A stretch of DNA of 64,000 bases. It comes from Citrobacter sp. Res13-Sevr-PEB04-36 (lineage in GTDB: Bacteria; Pseudomonadota; Gammaproteobacteria; Enterobacterales; Enterobacteriaceae). Each line of letters begins with the position of its first letter. The stretch's first letter is position 1. A program made the translations under genes and the position numbers. The stretch spans positions 1 to 64,000 of the forward strand of contig NZ_JADABY010000031.1 of NCBI RefSeq assembly GCF_015672735.1, read 5' to 3'. The notes beneath the pieces are model-generated. The model saw nothing but the letters and a program-made list of their open reading frames with translations. It searched no databases and was not told the origin of the DNA. Positions 42,805 through 52,819 of the stretch are shown piece by piece.

Positions 42805-43725
42805 TCAGTACAGGGAAGGGGCGCCTTCTGGGCGTGTTTTGAAGCGGCGGTGTAACCACATATATTGCTCCGGCGCCATCATGATGCATTTCTCAATAAT
42901 TTTGTTCATCCACGCGGCGGTGGTTTCAGCGTCGTCCAGCGGTGGCGAACATTCTGGCGGCAGCATAATCAGCTGATACCCTTTGCCGTCGGGTTTACGA
43001 CGGGGAACAAACGGTACCAGACATGCATTGGACATCCGTGACAGCATCCACGTACCTGACGTCGTTGCAGCTTGTTCCACAGCAAACAGCGGCACAAAGA
43101 CGCTGGCACGCGGGCCGTAGTCGTGATCCGGCGCATACCAGACTACTTCACCTTTCTTCAGCGCTTTGATCATTCCTTTCAGATCTTTACGATCGAGCAT
43201 TGATTTATTGGAGCGCATACGTCCCCAGGTTTGCAACCAGTCGAGCAGCGGGTTGTCGTTGGGGCGATACACACCGATACCGGGTTCCTGTAAACCAAAC
43301 TGGCGTGCGCCCAACTCAAGCGTCAGAAAATGCAGGCCAACTAACAGGATCCCGCGCTGCTGCGCCTGAACGTCACGGATATGCTCCATGCCGATAACTT
43401 CTGTCCAGCGCATAATACGGCGGTCGGACCAAAACCAGGCCATGCCTGTTTCCAGCACGCCCATGCCGACGGACTCAAAGTTTTTTACTACCATCTGCTG
43501 GCGTTCTTGCGTATTCATTTGCGGGAAACAGAGTTCCAGATTACGCGAAACAATTTTTGCCCGGCGTTTCATTACTCGCAATGCCAGACGGCCTAATGTA
43601 CAGCCCAGCTTATAGAGAAACGGATAGGGTAACTGCACGATTAACCAAAGGATGCCAATACCTAGCCAGGTTAACCAATAACGTGGATGCAGTAACGCAG
43701 CCGAGAACTTGGGTAAATTCGTCAT
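42805..43725 (-). CDS. lpxL: Lipid A lauroyltransferase LpxL
   Basis: 306 residues. One N-terminal membrane segment, then an acyltransferase domain with the HX4E motif in [10 protein letters not shown] (about 131-137). It adds laurate to Kdo2-lipid IVA, an early late-acylation step of endotoxin. The start at 43725 (MTNLPKF) is the family start; the frame is open to 43917 without support. Divergent from trhO. Confidence 0.96.
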   Translation of the reverse strand: MTNLPKFSAALLHPRYWLTWLGIGILWLIVQLPYPFLYKLGCTLGRLALRVMKRRAKIVSRNLELCFPQMNTQERQQMVVKNFESVGMGVLETGMAWFWSDRRIMRWTEVIGMEHIRDVQAQQRGILLVGLHFLTLELGARQFGLQEPGIGVYRPNDNPLLDWLQTWGRMRSNKSMLDRKDLKGMIKALKKGEVVWYAPDHDYGPRASVFVPLFAVEQAATTSGTWMLSRMSNACLVPFVPRRKPDGKGYQLIMLPPECSPPLDDAETTAAWMNKIIEKCIMMAPEQYMWLHRRFKTRPEGAPSLY

Positions 43726-43946
43726 GTCTATCCTGTCATTAAACGACCAATGCCCTGTATTGTCGCATTTTTTCGCGCGTATCAAAAATTTGTGACGGGA
43801 GAATGGCTGAGTTTTCGTCAATTGTTGTGACGTTTTTATCATGAAGTATGAAATGTAGCGTAAAATGTGTGGATGTAAATTGTCGATGTTTGCTTTATTA
43901 TGCCGGCCGATTTTCATCTTTTTACTGATTGCAGGATACGTACACC

Positions 43947-44999
43947 ATGCCAGTGTTACACAACCGCATTTCGAATGACGCGCTCAAAGCTAAAATGTTG
44001 GCTGAGTCTGAGCCGCGCATCACGATTTCGTTCTATAAATATTTTACTCTCGTTAATCCCCAGCATACCCGTGATGCGCTGTACCAACTGTTCACCGAAC
44101 TGAACGTTTTCGGACGCGTATATCTGGCGCACGAAGGCATTAACGCGCAAATCAGTGTGCCGCAAAGCAAGGTTGAAGCCTTCCGTCAGCAACTGTACGC
44201 GTTTGATCCTGCGTTTTCCGGGTTGCGTCTTAATATTGCACTGGACGATGACGGAAAATCGTTCTGGGTACTGCGTATGAAAGTCCGTGAGCGAATTGTG
44301 GCGGATGGCATCGATGATCCGACTTTTGATGCCAGCAACGTCGGTGATTATCTGAAGGCGGCAGAAGTGAATGCCATGCTTGACGATCCTGAGGCGGTAT
44401 TTATCGATATGCGCAACCACTATGAGTATGAGGTAGGCCATTTCGAGAACGCCATGGAGATCCCGGCAGATACGTTCCGCGATCAGTTGCCGAAAGCCGT
44501 TGAAATGATGCAGGAACATAAAGACAAAAAAATCGTGATGTACTGCACTGGCGGTATTCGCTGCGAGAAGGCCAGCGCCTGGATGAAACATAACGGATTC
44601 AGTAAAGTCTGGCACATTGAGGGCGGTATTATTGAATATGCGCGCAAAGCCCGTGAACAAGGACTTCCGGTACGCTTCATCGGTAAAAATTTTGTTTTCG
44701 ATGAGCGTATGGGAGAGCGGATCTCTGAAGACGTTATTGCGCATTGTCATCAGTGTGGGGTGGCGTGCGACAGCCATACTAATTGCAAGAATGATGGTTG
44801 CCATCTGCTGTTTATTCAATGCCCTGTCTGTGCCGAAAAGCATAAAGGGTGTTGCAGCGATCTGTGCTGTGAAGAGAGTATCTTGCCGGAAGAAGAGCAA
44901 CGCCGCCGTCGTGCGGGTCGTGAGAATGGCAATAAAATCTTTAATAAGTCCCGCGGACGTTTGAATACCAAACTGGGTATTCCGGACCCTGCGCAATAA
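43947..44999 (+). CDS. trhO: tRNA uridine-34 hydroxylase TrhO
   Basis: 350 residues. N-terminal domain (about 1-115), then a rhodanese domain with active-site Cys in [12 protein letters not shown] (about 196), and a C-terminal Cys-rich region ([37 protein letters not shown]) that may bind zinc. In E. coli (formerly YceA) it makes 5-hydroxyuridine at position 34 of tRNA using oxygen. ATG 43947 is chosen over 43929 as the family start. Confidence 0.95.
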   Translation: MPVLHNRISNDALKAKMLAESEPRITISFYKYFTLVNPQHTRDALYQLFTELNVFGRVYLAHEGINAQISVPQSKVEAFRQQLYAFDPAFSGLRLNIALDDDGKSFWVLRMKVRERIVADGIDDPTFDASNVGDYLKAAEVNAMLDDPEAVFIDMRNHYEYEVGHFENAMEIPADTFRDQLPKAVEMMQEHKDKKIVMYCTGGIRCEKASAWMKHNGFSKVWHIEGGIIEYARKAREQGLPVRFIGKNFVFDERMGERISEDVIAHCHQCGVACDSHTNCKNDGCHLLFIQCPVCAEKHKGCCSDLCCEESILPEEEQRRRRAGRENGNKIFNKSRGRLNTKLGIPDPAQ

Positions 45000-45002
45000 A
45001 AT

Positions 45003-45037
45003 GATGCCGGATGATATCAGCAATGTCATCCGGCATC
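45003..45037. repeat. REP-like palindrome
   Basis: GATGCCGGATGA-tatcagcaatg-TCATCCGGCATC lies three bases after the trhO stop: an enterobacterial REP unit that may protect the trhO mRNA end. Confidence 0.7.
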
Positions 45038-45059
45038 CCTATCTGGCATAGCAGCTACG

Positions 45060-45635
45060 TTATTTCTGCTGAACGCCTTCCACCGAGATAATTAAGTCGA
45101 CTTCCTGTGACGCAGGCCCAAGGTCGGTGGTGATGTTAAAGTCCTTCAGCTTAATTTTCCCTTGGGCCTCAAAGCCCGCGCGGGTGCCACCCCAAGGATC
45201 GCCACCCTGACCGATGAGCTTAGCGTCCAGCGTGACCGGTTTGGTGACGCCATTGAGGGTCAGATCCCCGGTGATATCCAGGTCATTACCTGTTTTCTTC
45301 ACGCTGGTGGAGGTGAAGGTCGCCTGCGGGAATTTGGCGACATTGAGGAAATCTGCGCTGCGCAGGTGTTTGTCACGTTCAGCGTGATTGGTGTCAAGGC
45401 TGTTGGTGTTAATGGTGACGTTCACTTTATCGGCGGCAGGATTTTTTTCATCAAAGGTAAACGATCCATCGAAGTCTTTAAAGGTGCCGTATAGCCAGCT
45501 GTAGCCCAGATGCTGAATACGAAAATTAACAAAGGCATGTTGTCCTTCTTTGTCGATTTTGTAATCTGCCGCGATGGCCGAGCCGGTGGTAAACAGTAAA
45601 GAAGCGAGAGTCAGTCCCAGCAGGTTTTTTTTCAT
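45060..45635 (-). CDS. yceI: Periplasmic YceI lipocalin-like protein
   Basis: 191 residues. Signal peptide 1-22 (AIAA), then the YceI domain, an extended lipocalin-like barrel that binds polyisoprenoids or quinones in homologues ([31 protein letters not shown]). It is induced by high pH in E. coli. The ATG at 45635 follows GGAGC and is one base from the yceJ stop: yceJ-yceI is one operon. Confidence 0.94.
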   Translation of the reverse strand: MKKNLLGLTLASLLFTTGSAIAADYKIDKEGQHAFVNFRIQHLGYSWLYGTFKDFDGSFTFDEKNPAADKVNVTINTNSLDTNHAERDKHLRSADFLNVAKFPQATFTSTSVKKTGNDLDITGDLTLNGVTKPVTLDAKLIGQGGDPWGGTRAGFEAQGKIKLKDFNITTDLGPASQEVDLIISVEGVQQK

Positions 45636-45636
45636 T

Positions 45637-46203
45637 TTAAGCTCCATAGTCAGATGACGATTTTCCCAACATGCGATTAAGGGTATCGTCGTTATCGATA
45701 AAGTGATGTTTCAGGGCCATCAGTCCATGCAGAAGTGACAGAACCACAACGGTCCAGGCAAGCCACAGGTGCAGGCTACCGGCGAGATCGGCCTGAGCGC
45801 CTGCGTTGGCAAGCGTGGCAGGGACCTCAAACCAGCCAAAGACGGAGATCGCCTTGCCGTCTGCGGTCGAAATCAAATACCCGCTGATGACAATGGAAAA
45901 CAGCAACAGATATAAACTGAGGTGACCCAGGGCAGCAGCCATGCGTGTTAAACGAGAGTAGCTTTTCAGCGCTGGAGGTGGAGGGGAGAGCAGCCGCCAG
46001 ACCACGCGTACCACCAGCCCCATCATCAGCAGCACACCGATGCTCTTATGCAGCTCAGGGGCCTGGTGATACCAGCCATCGTAATAGCTGAGCGTGACCA
46101 TCCATAAACCCAACGCAAACATGCCATACACGGCAAGCGCGATAAGCCAGTGCAATGCGGCTGACACAACGCCATAGCGCTGTGGACTATTATTGAATTG
46201 CAT
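45637..46203 (-). CDS. yceJ: Cytochrome b561 homologue YceJ
   Basis: 188 residues with four membrane helices. Histidines in helices I and IV ([26 protein letters not shown]) are placed to bind haem b as in the prokaryotic cytochrome b561 family. Its partner is unknown; pairing with a quinone-binding YceI suggests an electron-transfer role. The start at 46203 ([11 protein letters not shown]) gives the E. coli length; 46278 does not. Confidence 0.92.
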   Translation of the reverse strand: MQFNNSPQRYGVVSAALHWLIALAVYGMFALGLWMVTLSYYDGWYHQAPELHKSIGVLLMMGLVVRVVWRLLSPPPPALKSYSRLTRMAAALGHLSLYLLLFSIVISGYLISTADGKAISVFGWFEVPATLANAGAQADLAGSLHLWLAWTVVVLSLLHGLMALKHHFIDNDDTLNRMLGKSSSDYGA

Positions 46204-46465
46204 AAGCACACCGATAAATAATTCAGAAGTGAATGAAAATGGCGTGTAAAAGACATTAATGCAACTAATAAATAACAATAGTGATGATATTTATTTTTAA
46301 TTCAATAAATTTGATTTATTTGTGGATTGATCATCAGGGGATTAGTGAGAGATGATAAATGATGCTTGCTCTACTGGTGGTTGGTGGGTTTTTTAATTAT
46401 TCAATTAATTGCAATAAAAATTAAGGTAATTTCAATTACTGTCAATTATTGTCAGTAAGGTAAGG

Positions 46466-46579
46466 TCAAAAAAACATAATATATATTACGTCCATGATCG
46501 CCAGCAGTGACCATAAAATAATGTAGAGCATAAAATGCTCGCGTATATTATTCACCAGATAGTCAACGATGCGGCGCAT
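46466..46579 (-). CDS. yceO: Small membrane protein YceO
   Basis: 37 residues, read directly: [17 protein letters not shown] then a hydrophobic helix [17 protein letters not shown]. It matches the second part of E. coli YceO (46 residues), which has a longer N-terminus; here in-frame TTG and CTG codons lie just before the ATG, then a TAA. AAGGA is nine bases upstream. Function unknown (linked to biofilm formation in E. coli). Its position between yceJ and solA agrees with K-12. Confidence 0.82.
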   Translation of the reverse strand: MRRIVDYLVNNIREHFMLYIILWSLLAIMDVIYIMFF

Positions 46580-46596
46580 CAACAGTATTCCTTAAA

Positions 46597-46628
46597 TAAA
46601 AATGGCCTCATTGACGAGGCCATTTTGT
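46597..46628 (-). terminator. Terminator of solA
   Basis: AATGGCCTC-ATTGAC-GAGGCCATT; on the minus strand it is followed by TTTTATTTAAG. It lies between the solA stop and yceO, so solA transcripts end before yceO. Confidence 0.85.
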
Positions 46629-46630
46629 GG

Positions 46631-47749
46631 CTATGGTTTAAAACGGCTAAGTTTAAACGGTGTCAGGTCGAAAGCTGAAGGTTTGCCCTGGGCAAAATCA
46701 GCTGCAATTTCCCCCAGCACTGAGGCGAACTTAAAACCGTGCCCACTCAGTCCGGTAACGATCAGCGTATTGTCATGCCCTGGTAGCGTATCAATAATAA
46801 AATCTTCATCCGGAGAGTTATCGTAGGTGCAGGACGCACCGTGCAGACAACATCCTACACCCGGCAAAACGGAACGCAGGAATGGGAAGGCTTCTGAACC
46901 ATCGCTGGCGACAGTGGCAAACGCTTTGCGCTCTTCGGCTGATTGAATAACCTGCCCGCCGTTATGTTTACCAATCTTCAGTTCGTCGTTCTCGGCTGGG
47001 AAACCGTAATATTGATCGCCATTAGGTAATTCTCCGGTAAATGCCGGGAAGTTGTTTTTAACGCTGTAGCGTCCGTCGGCCTGATACCACGCGAACACTT
47101 TACGCACAGGCTGGATCGGTAGTTCCGGTACTAATGCTTGCACCCAGGTACCGGCACTGACCAGCGCTTTTTTCGCGTGATAGTCGCCATCTGCGGTCTC
47201 AACCGTTACACCATCATCATGATGGTGAATCGCGGTGACCGGGCATTTAAATAGCTGAGCGCAGCCTGCTTCCTCAGCCAGGCGGATCCAGGTCTTAATG
47301 GCTAACTCACTGCGCAGAAAACCTGAATCGGCCTCAAACAGACCAATATAGTTTTCCGGAACACGAATTTCGGGCCAGCGGGCCATGATGGCAGCGGCAT
47401 CCAGCTGTTCAACGTTGAGCTGCCACTGTTTTGCGCTTTGCGCCACATTAGATAAGAACGTGGAATCTGCCGGGCCGAGGTTGACAACGCCAGAACGGAC
47501 AAAAATAGGTTCTTCATTATGTTTAGTGAGTTCATCCCACAATGTCTGCGCGCGCAGGACCAACGGAACGTATTTTTCACCTTCACCATAGGCATGACGA
47601 ATTAAGCGTGTATCGCCGTGATGGCTACCCTGTTGGTGTGGCGGCATATGTGCATCGATCATCAGTACATTCAGACCGGCGCGCGTGGCATAGTATCCGG
47701 CGGCGGCGCCTACGGAACCGCTGCCAATAATGATTAAGTCGTATTTCAT
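46631..47749 (-). CDS. solA: N-methyl-L-tryptophan oxidase SolA
   Basis: 372 residues, the E. coli length. FAD-binding [10 protein letters not shown] (about 9-18); the flavin-linked Cys is in GCCLHGASC (about 308). A monomeric sarcosine-oxidase-family enzyme that demethylates N-methyltryptophan, giving formaldehyde and peroxide. It stands between bssS and yceO. The 5' side carries an ERIC element 26 bases upstream. Confidence 0.95.
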   Translation of the reverse strand: MKYDLIIIGSGSVGAAAGYYATRAGLNVLMIDAHMPPHQQGSHHGDTRLIRHAYGEGEKYVPLVLRAQTLWDELTKHNEEPIFVRSGVVNLGPADSTFLSNVAQSAKQWQLNVEQLDAAAIMARWPEIRVPENYIGLFEADSGFLRSELAIKTWIRLAEEAGCAQLFKCPVTAIHHHDDGVTVETADGDYHAKKALVSAGTWVQALVPELPIQPVRKVFAWYQADGRYSVKNNFPAFTGELPNGDQYYGFPAENDELKIGKHNGGQVIQSAEERKAFATVASDGSEAFPFLRSVLPGVGCCLHGASCTYDNSPDEDFIIDTLPGHDNTLIVTGLSGHGFKFASVLGEIAADFAQGKPSAFDLTPFKLSRFKP

Positions 47750-47774
47750 CCGCTTCTCTCTGCAATCGCGATAG

Positions 47775-47901
47775 TATACCTTAAATAATTCGAGTTGCAG
47801 GAAGGCGGCGACGCAGCAAATCCCTGGGAGCGTACATCAGTACGTGACTGGGGTGAGCGAAGAAAGCCAACACACATGCAACTTGAAGTATGACAGGTAT
47901 A
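47775..47901. repeat. ERIC element, copy 1
   Basis: 127 bases, the canonical ERIC (IRU) length, between inverted ends TATACCTTAAATAATTCGAG and the matching CTTGAAGTATGACAGGTATA. The central AGTACGTGACTGGGGTGAG corresponds to the ERIC core. It lies between solA and bssS. Confidence 0.93.
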
Positions 47902-47944
47902 GCAGGGTAAATAACTGACCCGCATTATTCAACTATCAAATAAG

Positions 47945-47968
47945 AAAGGCACCGTGAGGGTGCCTTTT
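47945..47968 (-). terminator. Terminator of bssS
   Basis: AAAGGCACC-GTGAG-GGTGCCTTTT; on the minus strand it is followed by TTTCTTATTT. It lies 20 bases after the bssS stop. Confidence 0.8.
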
Positions 47969-47988
47969 GAAGGTTAGGTGCATCAGAT

Positions 47989-48243
47989 TTAATGACGCTG
48001 ATACTCATTCGCGGGGAAATCACCTGATTCAATTTTGGCGATTCCGGCTTCTAATATCGAAATAAATTGCCTGGCAACATCAGTGGTTAACCAGAGCGTT
48101 TGACCAACTTCAGTCCCATTTGGGTCTGGACGATTTGGGGTCTGGTAGTGCAAACGCAGCATCAGCGCATCATAGCTATCAACAGTGCTGATGTCCCATC
48201 CTACAAGCGGATGAGTCTGAATGACTTCATTATTCTTTTCCAT
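47989..48243 (-). CDS. bssS: Biofilm regulator BssS
   Basis: 84 residues (start MEKNNEVIQTHPLVGWD), the E. coli length; the extra ATG at 48246 would add one Met. A small soluble protein that alters biofilm formation and signal uptake (AI-2, indole) in E. coli; mechanism unknown. A GGGGGCATGATG run at its start gives the ribosome site. Confidence 0.95.
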   Translation of the reverse strand: MEKNNEVIQTHPLVGWDISTVDSYDALMLRLHYQTPNRPDPNGTEVGQTLWLTTDVARQFISILEAGIAKIESGDFPANEYQRH

Positions 48244-48583
48244 CATGCCCCCTAATTCGTGTTACTAGACAACGGTTTTCGAGGTTCAATGCGTTTTTAT
48301 CTGAAGCAAGTTCAGTATATCAATAAATAAGGGTATTCACTGAAAATTTAAAGAGGGCAGGGCATAATTTTTTTGTTTTAAGTGTTATCTGAACGATAAA
48401 CCGGCATGTCATTCATATTTTTTTGGTATGTTGTGCAGTTATTTTGTGGTTTTGACTAAAAGATAATCAGCCTGTAAATAAAAATTAACTGTTTTGTTGG
48501 CAGAGATTGATTGAAATCTATAAGGCGAATGCAAATAAAAAAGCCGGGGCGACCCGGCAAAAAACATCACTGCATATCATTTT
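48244..48583. other. AT-rich bssS-dinI intergenic region
   Basis: 340 AT-rich bases. The bssS promoter should be here, and the dinI terminator is at 48534-48558. I see no gene. Confidence 0.6.
48534..48558 (-). terminator. Terminator of dinI
   Basis: GCCGGGTCGCCCCGGC on the minus strand followed by T6 and ATTT, 26 bases past the dinI stop. Confidence 0.88.
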
Positions 48584-48829
48584 TTATTCATTAATGAACC
48601 AGTCATCCGCGCTTTCCCATGTCTCTTGCAGGATCTCGCTGATGCGTTCTTTGTCTTCTTTTGTCGCGCCAATGACCGACAGATTATTTGTGCCGGCATA
48701 ACGGACGGTGACGTTACCTTCGTTATCCGGAAAATGATGGTGAATACGACGGGAGAGTTCACCTGCCAGCGCGTCAATGGCGCCAGCAGGCAAAGGTGAA
48801 GTTTTGGCAATAGTGACTTCAATACGCAT
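48584..48829 (-). CDS. dinI: DNA-damage-inducible protein DinI
   Basis: 81 residues, the E. coli length. The acidic C-terminal helix (EDKERISEILQETWESADDWF) mimics DNA and binds RecA filaments, where DinI stabilises them and tunes LexA and UmuD cleavage. Start MRIEVTIAK at 48829 with GGGGGC upstream; 48886 is an extended frame. A LexA box lies just upstream. Confidence 0.97.
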   Translation of the reverse strand: MRIEVTIAKTSPLPAGAIDALAGELSRRIHHHFPDNEGNVTVRYAGTNNLSVIGATKEDKERISEILQETWESADDWFINE

Positions 48830-48850
48830 AATAGCCCCCTGTTGAATATA

Positions 48851-48866
48851 CTGGTTATTTATACAG
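48851..48866 (-). promoter_or_regulatory. LexA (SOS) box of dinI
   Basis: On the minus strand CTGTATAAATAACCAG: CTG-N10-CAG with an AT-rich centre, 22 bases before the dinI ATG. It agrees with the SOS control known for dinI. Confidence 0.9.
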
Positions 48867-48903
48867 TTAAGTTCAGTAAATAACAACAGGTGGCGACATT
48901 TTT

Positions 48904-49950
48904 TTAGCGTTTCACTGACCAGCGTACTGTTTCACCGCCGAGGAAAGGCACCAGCGTGTCCCCTTCCAGCGCGATACTTTCCGGTATCTGCTGCTCTTCT
49001 TTAACCAGTTCAATATAGGTGTCGTTAACCGGCAGTCCGTAGAAGCGAGGGCCGTTGAGCGAGCAGAAGGCCTCAAAATGGGCCAGGGCGTTCATCTCTT
49101 CGAAGACGGTGGCATAACTGCCGAGTGCGGTAGGGGCGTTAAAGCACCCTGCGCAGCCGCAGCTGGATTCTTTGCGATGACGCGCATGCGGCGCCGAGTC
49201 AGTGCCGAGGAACGCCCGGCTGAAACCACTGGCGACCAGTTCACGCAGCGCCTGCTGGTGGACGTTACGCTTGAGGATGGGCAGGCAATACAGATGCGGC
49301 CGGATGCCCCCGACCAGCATATGGTTGCGGTTAAACATCAAATGCTGCGGGGTAATGGTCGCTGCCAGCAGGTCATTGCCGTCACGCACGTAGTCGGCGG
49401 CGTCTTTAGTGGTGATATGTTCAAATACCACTTTCAGTGAGGTCAGGCGCGACCGCAATGGCTCCATCACCGTGTCAATAAAGCGTGCTTCGCGATCGAA
49501 TATATCGATCTCCGCATGCGTGACTTCACCGTGCACCAGCAAAGGCATACCGAGTTTTTCCATCCGCTCCAGTACCGGCATGATGGCATCAATAGAGGTC
49601 ACGCCGTGAGTGGAGTTGGTGGTGGCGTTAGCCGGGTAGAGTTTAGCGGCGGTGAAAACACCTTCGTTGAACCCACGCTCCAGCTCGTTGGGATCCAGTG
49701 TGTCTGTCAGATAGCAGGTCATTAACGGGGTGAAATTGTGTCCGACAGGTACGGCGTCCAGAATACGCTGACGGTAAGCGATGGCTGCGTCAACAGTAGT
49801 GACGGGCGGTGCCAGGTTCGGCATGACAATTGCGCGTGCATAAATTTCACTGGTGTAGGGAACGACAGTTTTCAACATGTCGCCATCGCGAAAGTGAAGA
49901 TGCCAGTCGTCTGGGCGGCGGATCTTTAATACCTGGGATGGTGCAGTCAT
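48904..49950 (-). CDS. pyrC: Dihydroorotase PyrC
   Basis: 348 residues, the E. coli length. The metal ligands are in [10 protein letters not shown] (about 14-22), the lysine in FTAAKLYP (about 103), with later His in HGEVTH and Asp in LGTDSAPH. It closes carbamoyl-aspartate to dihydroorotate in pyrimidine synthesis. The ATG at 49950 follows GGAG, and the leader has the start-switch hairpin and a PurR site. The earlier frame to 49992 lies in that leader. Confidence 0.97.
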   Translation of the reverse strand: MTAPSQVLKIRRPDDWHLHFRDGDMLKTVVPYTSEIYARAIVMPNLAPPVTTVDAAIAYRQRILDAVPVGHNFTPLMTCYLTDTLDPNELERGFNEGVFTAAKLYPANATTNSTHGVTSIDAIMPVLERMEKLGMPLLVHGEVTHAEIDIFDREARFIDTVMEPLRSRLTSLKVVFEHITTKDAADYVRDGNDLLAATITPQHLMFNRNHMLVGGIRPHLYCLPILKRNVHQQALRELVASGFSRAFLGTDSAPHARHRKESSCGCAGCFNAPTALGSYATVFEEMNALAHFEAFCSLNGPRFYGLPVNDTYIELVKEEQQIPESIALEGDTLVPFLGGETVRWSVKR

Positions 49951-49959
49951 CAATATGCT

Positions 49960-49986
49960 CCGGCTGAGGATAGTCTTTTTTGCCGG
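49960..49986 (-). promoter_or_regulatory. pyrC leader hairpin over the ribosome site
   Basis: On the minus strand CCGGC (49986-49982) can pair with GCCGG (49964-49960), which overlaps the GGAG ribosome site (49961-49958). In E. coli, transcripts that start at the upstream C residues when CTP is high form this hairpin and are poorly translated, while starts two bases later do not. The same architecture is visible here. Confidence 0.75.
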
Positions 49987-49999
49987 AAACAAAGGATAA

Positions 50000-50015
50000 G
50001 CGGAAACGTTTTCGT
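50000..50015 (-). promoter_or_regulatory. PurR box of pyrC
   Basis: On the minus strand ACGAAAACGTTTCCGC, a good match to ACGCAAACGTTTGCGT (13 of 16), about 50 bases before the pyrC ATG. PurR represses pyrC in E. coli. Confidence 0.82.
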
Positions 50016-50022
50016 TTGCACG

Positions 50023-50049
50023 AAAAAAAAGGGCGCCGATGCGCCCTTT
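50023..50049 (-). terminator. Terminator of yceB
   Basis: AAAGGGCGC-CGAT-GCGCCCTTT, with a run of A on its left that becomes T8 on the minus strand. It lies just past the yceB stop and upstream of the pyrC promoter. Confidence 0.9.
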
Positions 50050-50055
50050 GGTGTG

Positions 50056-50616
50056 TTAATCGGTGAACGGGATGATTATTTCGCCCGGTTTTACTTCAAT
50101 TCCTTTTGCCAGCTTTTTCGCCAGCGCTTCGCCTTCACTACTGTCTTCACGCAGGACGTATGCCGGTTGCTGGTTGAAATAATTGCGCAGTGACTGATTT
50201 AAATATGGCATCAGGGTTTGCAAGACCGACTGCATTTTTTCTGGTGTGACGGTCGCATCAACCACTTCCATCTCTTGCAGATAAATCGCGCCTTTTTCTT
50301 TATTGAAGACCGGTAATGCTTTTAATTTCAGCTTCATCGTCGCTTTCTGGCTGCCAAACAATGAATTCATGTCCAGGTTGGCGTCGCCGGTCAGGGTCAC
50401 TTTATTGGGTTCTTCACGACCGATCTGGCTGGTAAGGTTACTTAAAACGATATGGGCTTCAGCCACGCCGGGCAAACCGATATCTTTCGAAAAATTATTA
50501 TGCTTTGCCAGCGCCTGGTTAATTTCTTGCTCGCTTACCGTGTATTGTGTGAGTTGATTACAACCAACCAACAGGCCGCTGACAATCAGTGCAGCAGCAA
50601 AAAAAAACTTTTTCAT
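50056..50616 (-). CDS. yceB: Lipoprotein YceB (DUF1439)
   Basis: 186 residues, the E. coli length. Lipobox LLVGC at 15-19, then NQLTQYTVSEQEINQALAKHNNF. A DUF1439 periplasmic lipoprotein with a tubular-lipid-binding-like fold; function unknown. The start at 50616 (MKKFFF) follows GAGGAACCCC; 50688 does not make a signal peptide. In K-12 grxB is next; here mdtH follows after 115 bases. Confidence 0.94.
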   Translation of the reverse strand: MKKFFFAAALIVSGLLVGCNQLTQYTVSEQEINQALAKHNNFSKDIGLPGVAEAHIVLSNLTSQIGREEPNKVTLTGDANLDMNSLFGSQKATMKLKLKALPVFNKEKGAIYLQEMEVVDATVTPEKMQSVLQTLMPYLNQSLRNYFNQQPAYVLREDSSEGEALAKKLAKGIEVKPGEIIIPFTD

Positions 50617-50731
50617 GGGGTTCCTCAACATGATGCTTATGGTGTAATCGTGACACAAAGCAGCATCCAGTACCAGCGCCCCGGACACCAGCAGAAAAAA
50701 CTGAAAAGGTGCCCGTGCAGCGAATTACGCG

Positions 50732-51940
50732 TCAGGCATCAGGCTCCAGCATTCCGCGCGACGGGCGTTTGTGGCTAAACTGCCAGCCCAGCGCCAGGAA
50801 GGTGATAAAGCCGATAACGCCCAACATCATCCACGGTAATTCGGGTTGCGACATTGCTTTGCCCATATCAAACAGCCAGCCGCCGCCGATGTAGCCTATT
50901 GCCCCACCGATGGCGAGTCCCAGCCGACTAAAGCCCATATAGCTCCCCCGAGCACGCGCGCTCGCCAGCGAGGCACTGAGCGTTTCACGTGCTGGCTCAG
51001 CAATAATGGAGCCGATATAGAACGTGCAAATCAGGGTGAATAGCTGCTGTAAGTTTCCGACCAACCCAATTGGCATCATGCTGAGTGACATGATTAACAG
51101 ACCAGCCATCAAGCGGTGTTCAAGGCGAAAACGTTTTTCGCTCCAGCGGGCAATCGGGTAGAGCAGCGTTAACGAGAGGCACGCCTCGATGGCGTACATC
51201 CATTTGACGGCCGAGGGGGATCCGGCAATGTCGTTAACCATGATCGGTAGCATCAGCATGACCTGGACTGCCAGCATGTAGTAACCCGCCAGCGTCAGCA
51301 CGTAAGTGACGAATCGCTTGTCACGCATCACGTGGTTCATCCCTTCACGCACCGGAATTTTCACTGTCGATAGCTTCCACGCGGGGAGCAGCCAGGCGTT
51401 GAAGGCGGCGCACAGGATGAACAGGATGGCCCCGGTGGCGCAGACCAGTCGGAAGTCGTACTGTAACAGCCAGCTTCCCAGTAATGCGCCAATGACAGCT
51501 CCGGCGCTGTCCTGCATCATCAGGATGGAGAAGAAGCGCCCGCGCTTTTCCGGGCGGATCAGTTTGACCACCAGTGCCGAGCGGGGAGGGTCGAACAGTG
51601 TGCCGCCCAATCCTGAGAGAAAACAGGAAAACCACAGTAGCCAGGGCTCATGGGCGATCCCCATCGTCGCGAATCCGGCGGCGCGCATCAGCATGCCGGT
51701 GACGATCATCGGTTTTGCGCCAAAACGATCGGCAATAGCCCCGCCAAAAATCCCTAATCCCTGCTGAATAAATTGGCGTAGCCCGAGTGCGATACCGACC
51801 ATCACGGCGGCCCAACCCATTTGGTCGACGAAACGAATTGAGATCAGCGGGAAAACGACGAAAAAACCCAGCACGACCAGCATGTTATCGATAAGAAGGA
51901 AGTATTTACCCAGGTTCCTTGCCTGCGAGACTTGCGACAT
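50732..51940 (-). CDS. mdtH: MFS transporter MdtH
   Basis: 402 residues, the E. coli length, with 12 membrane segments and the helix 2-3 loop motif [12 protein letters not shown]. It is a drug-efflux-type carrier; fluoroquinolone tolerance is reported on overexpression in E. coli. Divergent from rimJ across 259 bases. Between it and yceB nothing remains of grxB. Confidence 0.93.
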   Translation of the reverse strand: MSQVSQARNLGKYFLLIDNMLVVLGFFVVFPLISIRFVDQMGWAAVMVGIALGLRQFIQQGLGIFGGAIADRFGAKPMIVTGMLMRAAGFATMGIAHEPWLLWFSCFLSGLGGTLFDPPRSALVVKLIRPEKRGRFFSILMMQDSAGAVIGALLGSWLLQYDFRLVCATGAILFILCAAFNAWLLPAWKLSTVKIPVREGMNHVMRDKRFVTYVLTLAGYYMLAVQVMLMLPIMVNDIAGSPSAVKWMYAIEACLSLTLLYPIARWSEKRFRLEHRLMAGLLIMSLSMMPIGLVGNLQQLFTLICTFYIGSIIAEPARETLSASLASARARGSYMGFSRLGLAIGGAIGYIGGGWLFDMGKAMSQPELPWMMLGVIGFITFLALGWQFSHKRPSRGMLEPDA

Positions 51941-52199
51941 TTCCCCTCCAGGGAAAAACTCGTCACTCTGATTAGAGTTTAAAAGATAAGCACCTCCTAT
52001 TCTGCGGTGTTGTCAGGTCTTTTCCCACCCTCGGCGGGACAATATTTTTTTATCAAAAGTCCGTCTTGATAGAGAGTTTTCATCAAAATGTGTGAATAAT
52101 TCAAAAAATGATGTTTTGCTCTTTTCATCGGGCATATTTGTACAGGTATAGTATCGCGAATAGCGTATTGAAGACGTTACGGGAAGGAGTAGGTATAGA

Positions 52200-52784
52200 A
52201 TGTTTGGCTATCGCAGTAACGTGCCAAAAGTGCGCTTAACCACGGACCGCCTGGTCGTGCGTTTAGTGCATGAGCGTGATGCCTGGCGTCTGGCAGATTA
52301 TTACGCAGAGAATCGTCATTTCTTAAAACCCTGGGAACCTATTCGCGATGAAAGCCACTGCTATCCCTCTGGCTGGCAGGCGCGTCTGAGTATGATCACC
52401 GAGTTTCATAAACAAGGCTCTGCCTATTATTTTGCGCTGCTCGATCTGGAAGAGAAAGAGATTATTGGCGTCGCAAACTTCTCCAACGTCGTGCGCGGAT
52501 CTTTTCATGCGTGTTATCTCGGTTACTCCATTGCGCAAAAGTGGCAAGGGCAGGGGTTGATGTATGAAGCTTTAGTCGCGGCTATTCGCTATATGCAGCG
52601 CACACAGCATATTCATCGCATTATGGCGAACTATATGCCGCACAATAAACGTAGCGGCGATTTGCTGGCGCGACTCGGATTTGAAAAAGAAGGTTATGCC
52701 AAAGACTACCTGCTGATTGATGGGCAGTGGCGCGATCATGTGCTGACGGCGTTAACAACATCAGAATGGACCCCCGGTCGCTAA
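52200..52784 (+). CDS. rimJ: Ribosomal protein S5 N-alanine acetyltransferase RimJ
   Basis: 194 residues of the GNAT fold. The acetyl-CoA loop is in [17 protein letters not shown] (about 105-122), with the family C-terminus ([24 protein letters not shown]). It acetylates the N-terminal Ala of S5 and helps 30S assembly. GGAAGGAG lies before the ATG. Confidence 0.96.
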   Translation: MFGYRSNVPKVRLTTDRLVVRLVHERDAWRLADYYAENRHFLKPWEPIRDESHCYPSGWQARLSMITEFHKQGSAYYFALLDLEEKEIIGVANFSNVVRGSFHACYLGYSIAQKWQGQGLMYEALVAAIRYMQRTQHIHRIMANYMPHNKRSGDLLARLGFEKEGYAKDYLLIDGQWRDHVLTALTTSEWTPGR

Positions 52785-52819
52785 GTTTCAGCTGTATTAG
52801 CTGATGAATGGAGAAGACG

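Noticed and set aside
43956-45029. 357-codon frame on the minus strand
   Set aside because: It is antisense to trhO, with long hydrophobic and Arg-rich stretches typical of a complementary frame; trhO is well supported.
51306-51767. 153-codon plus-strand frame inside mdtH
   Set aside because: Antisense to membrane segments of mdtH; no start signal.
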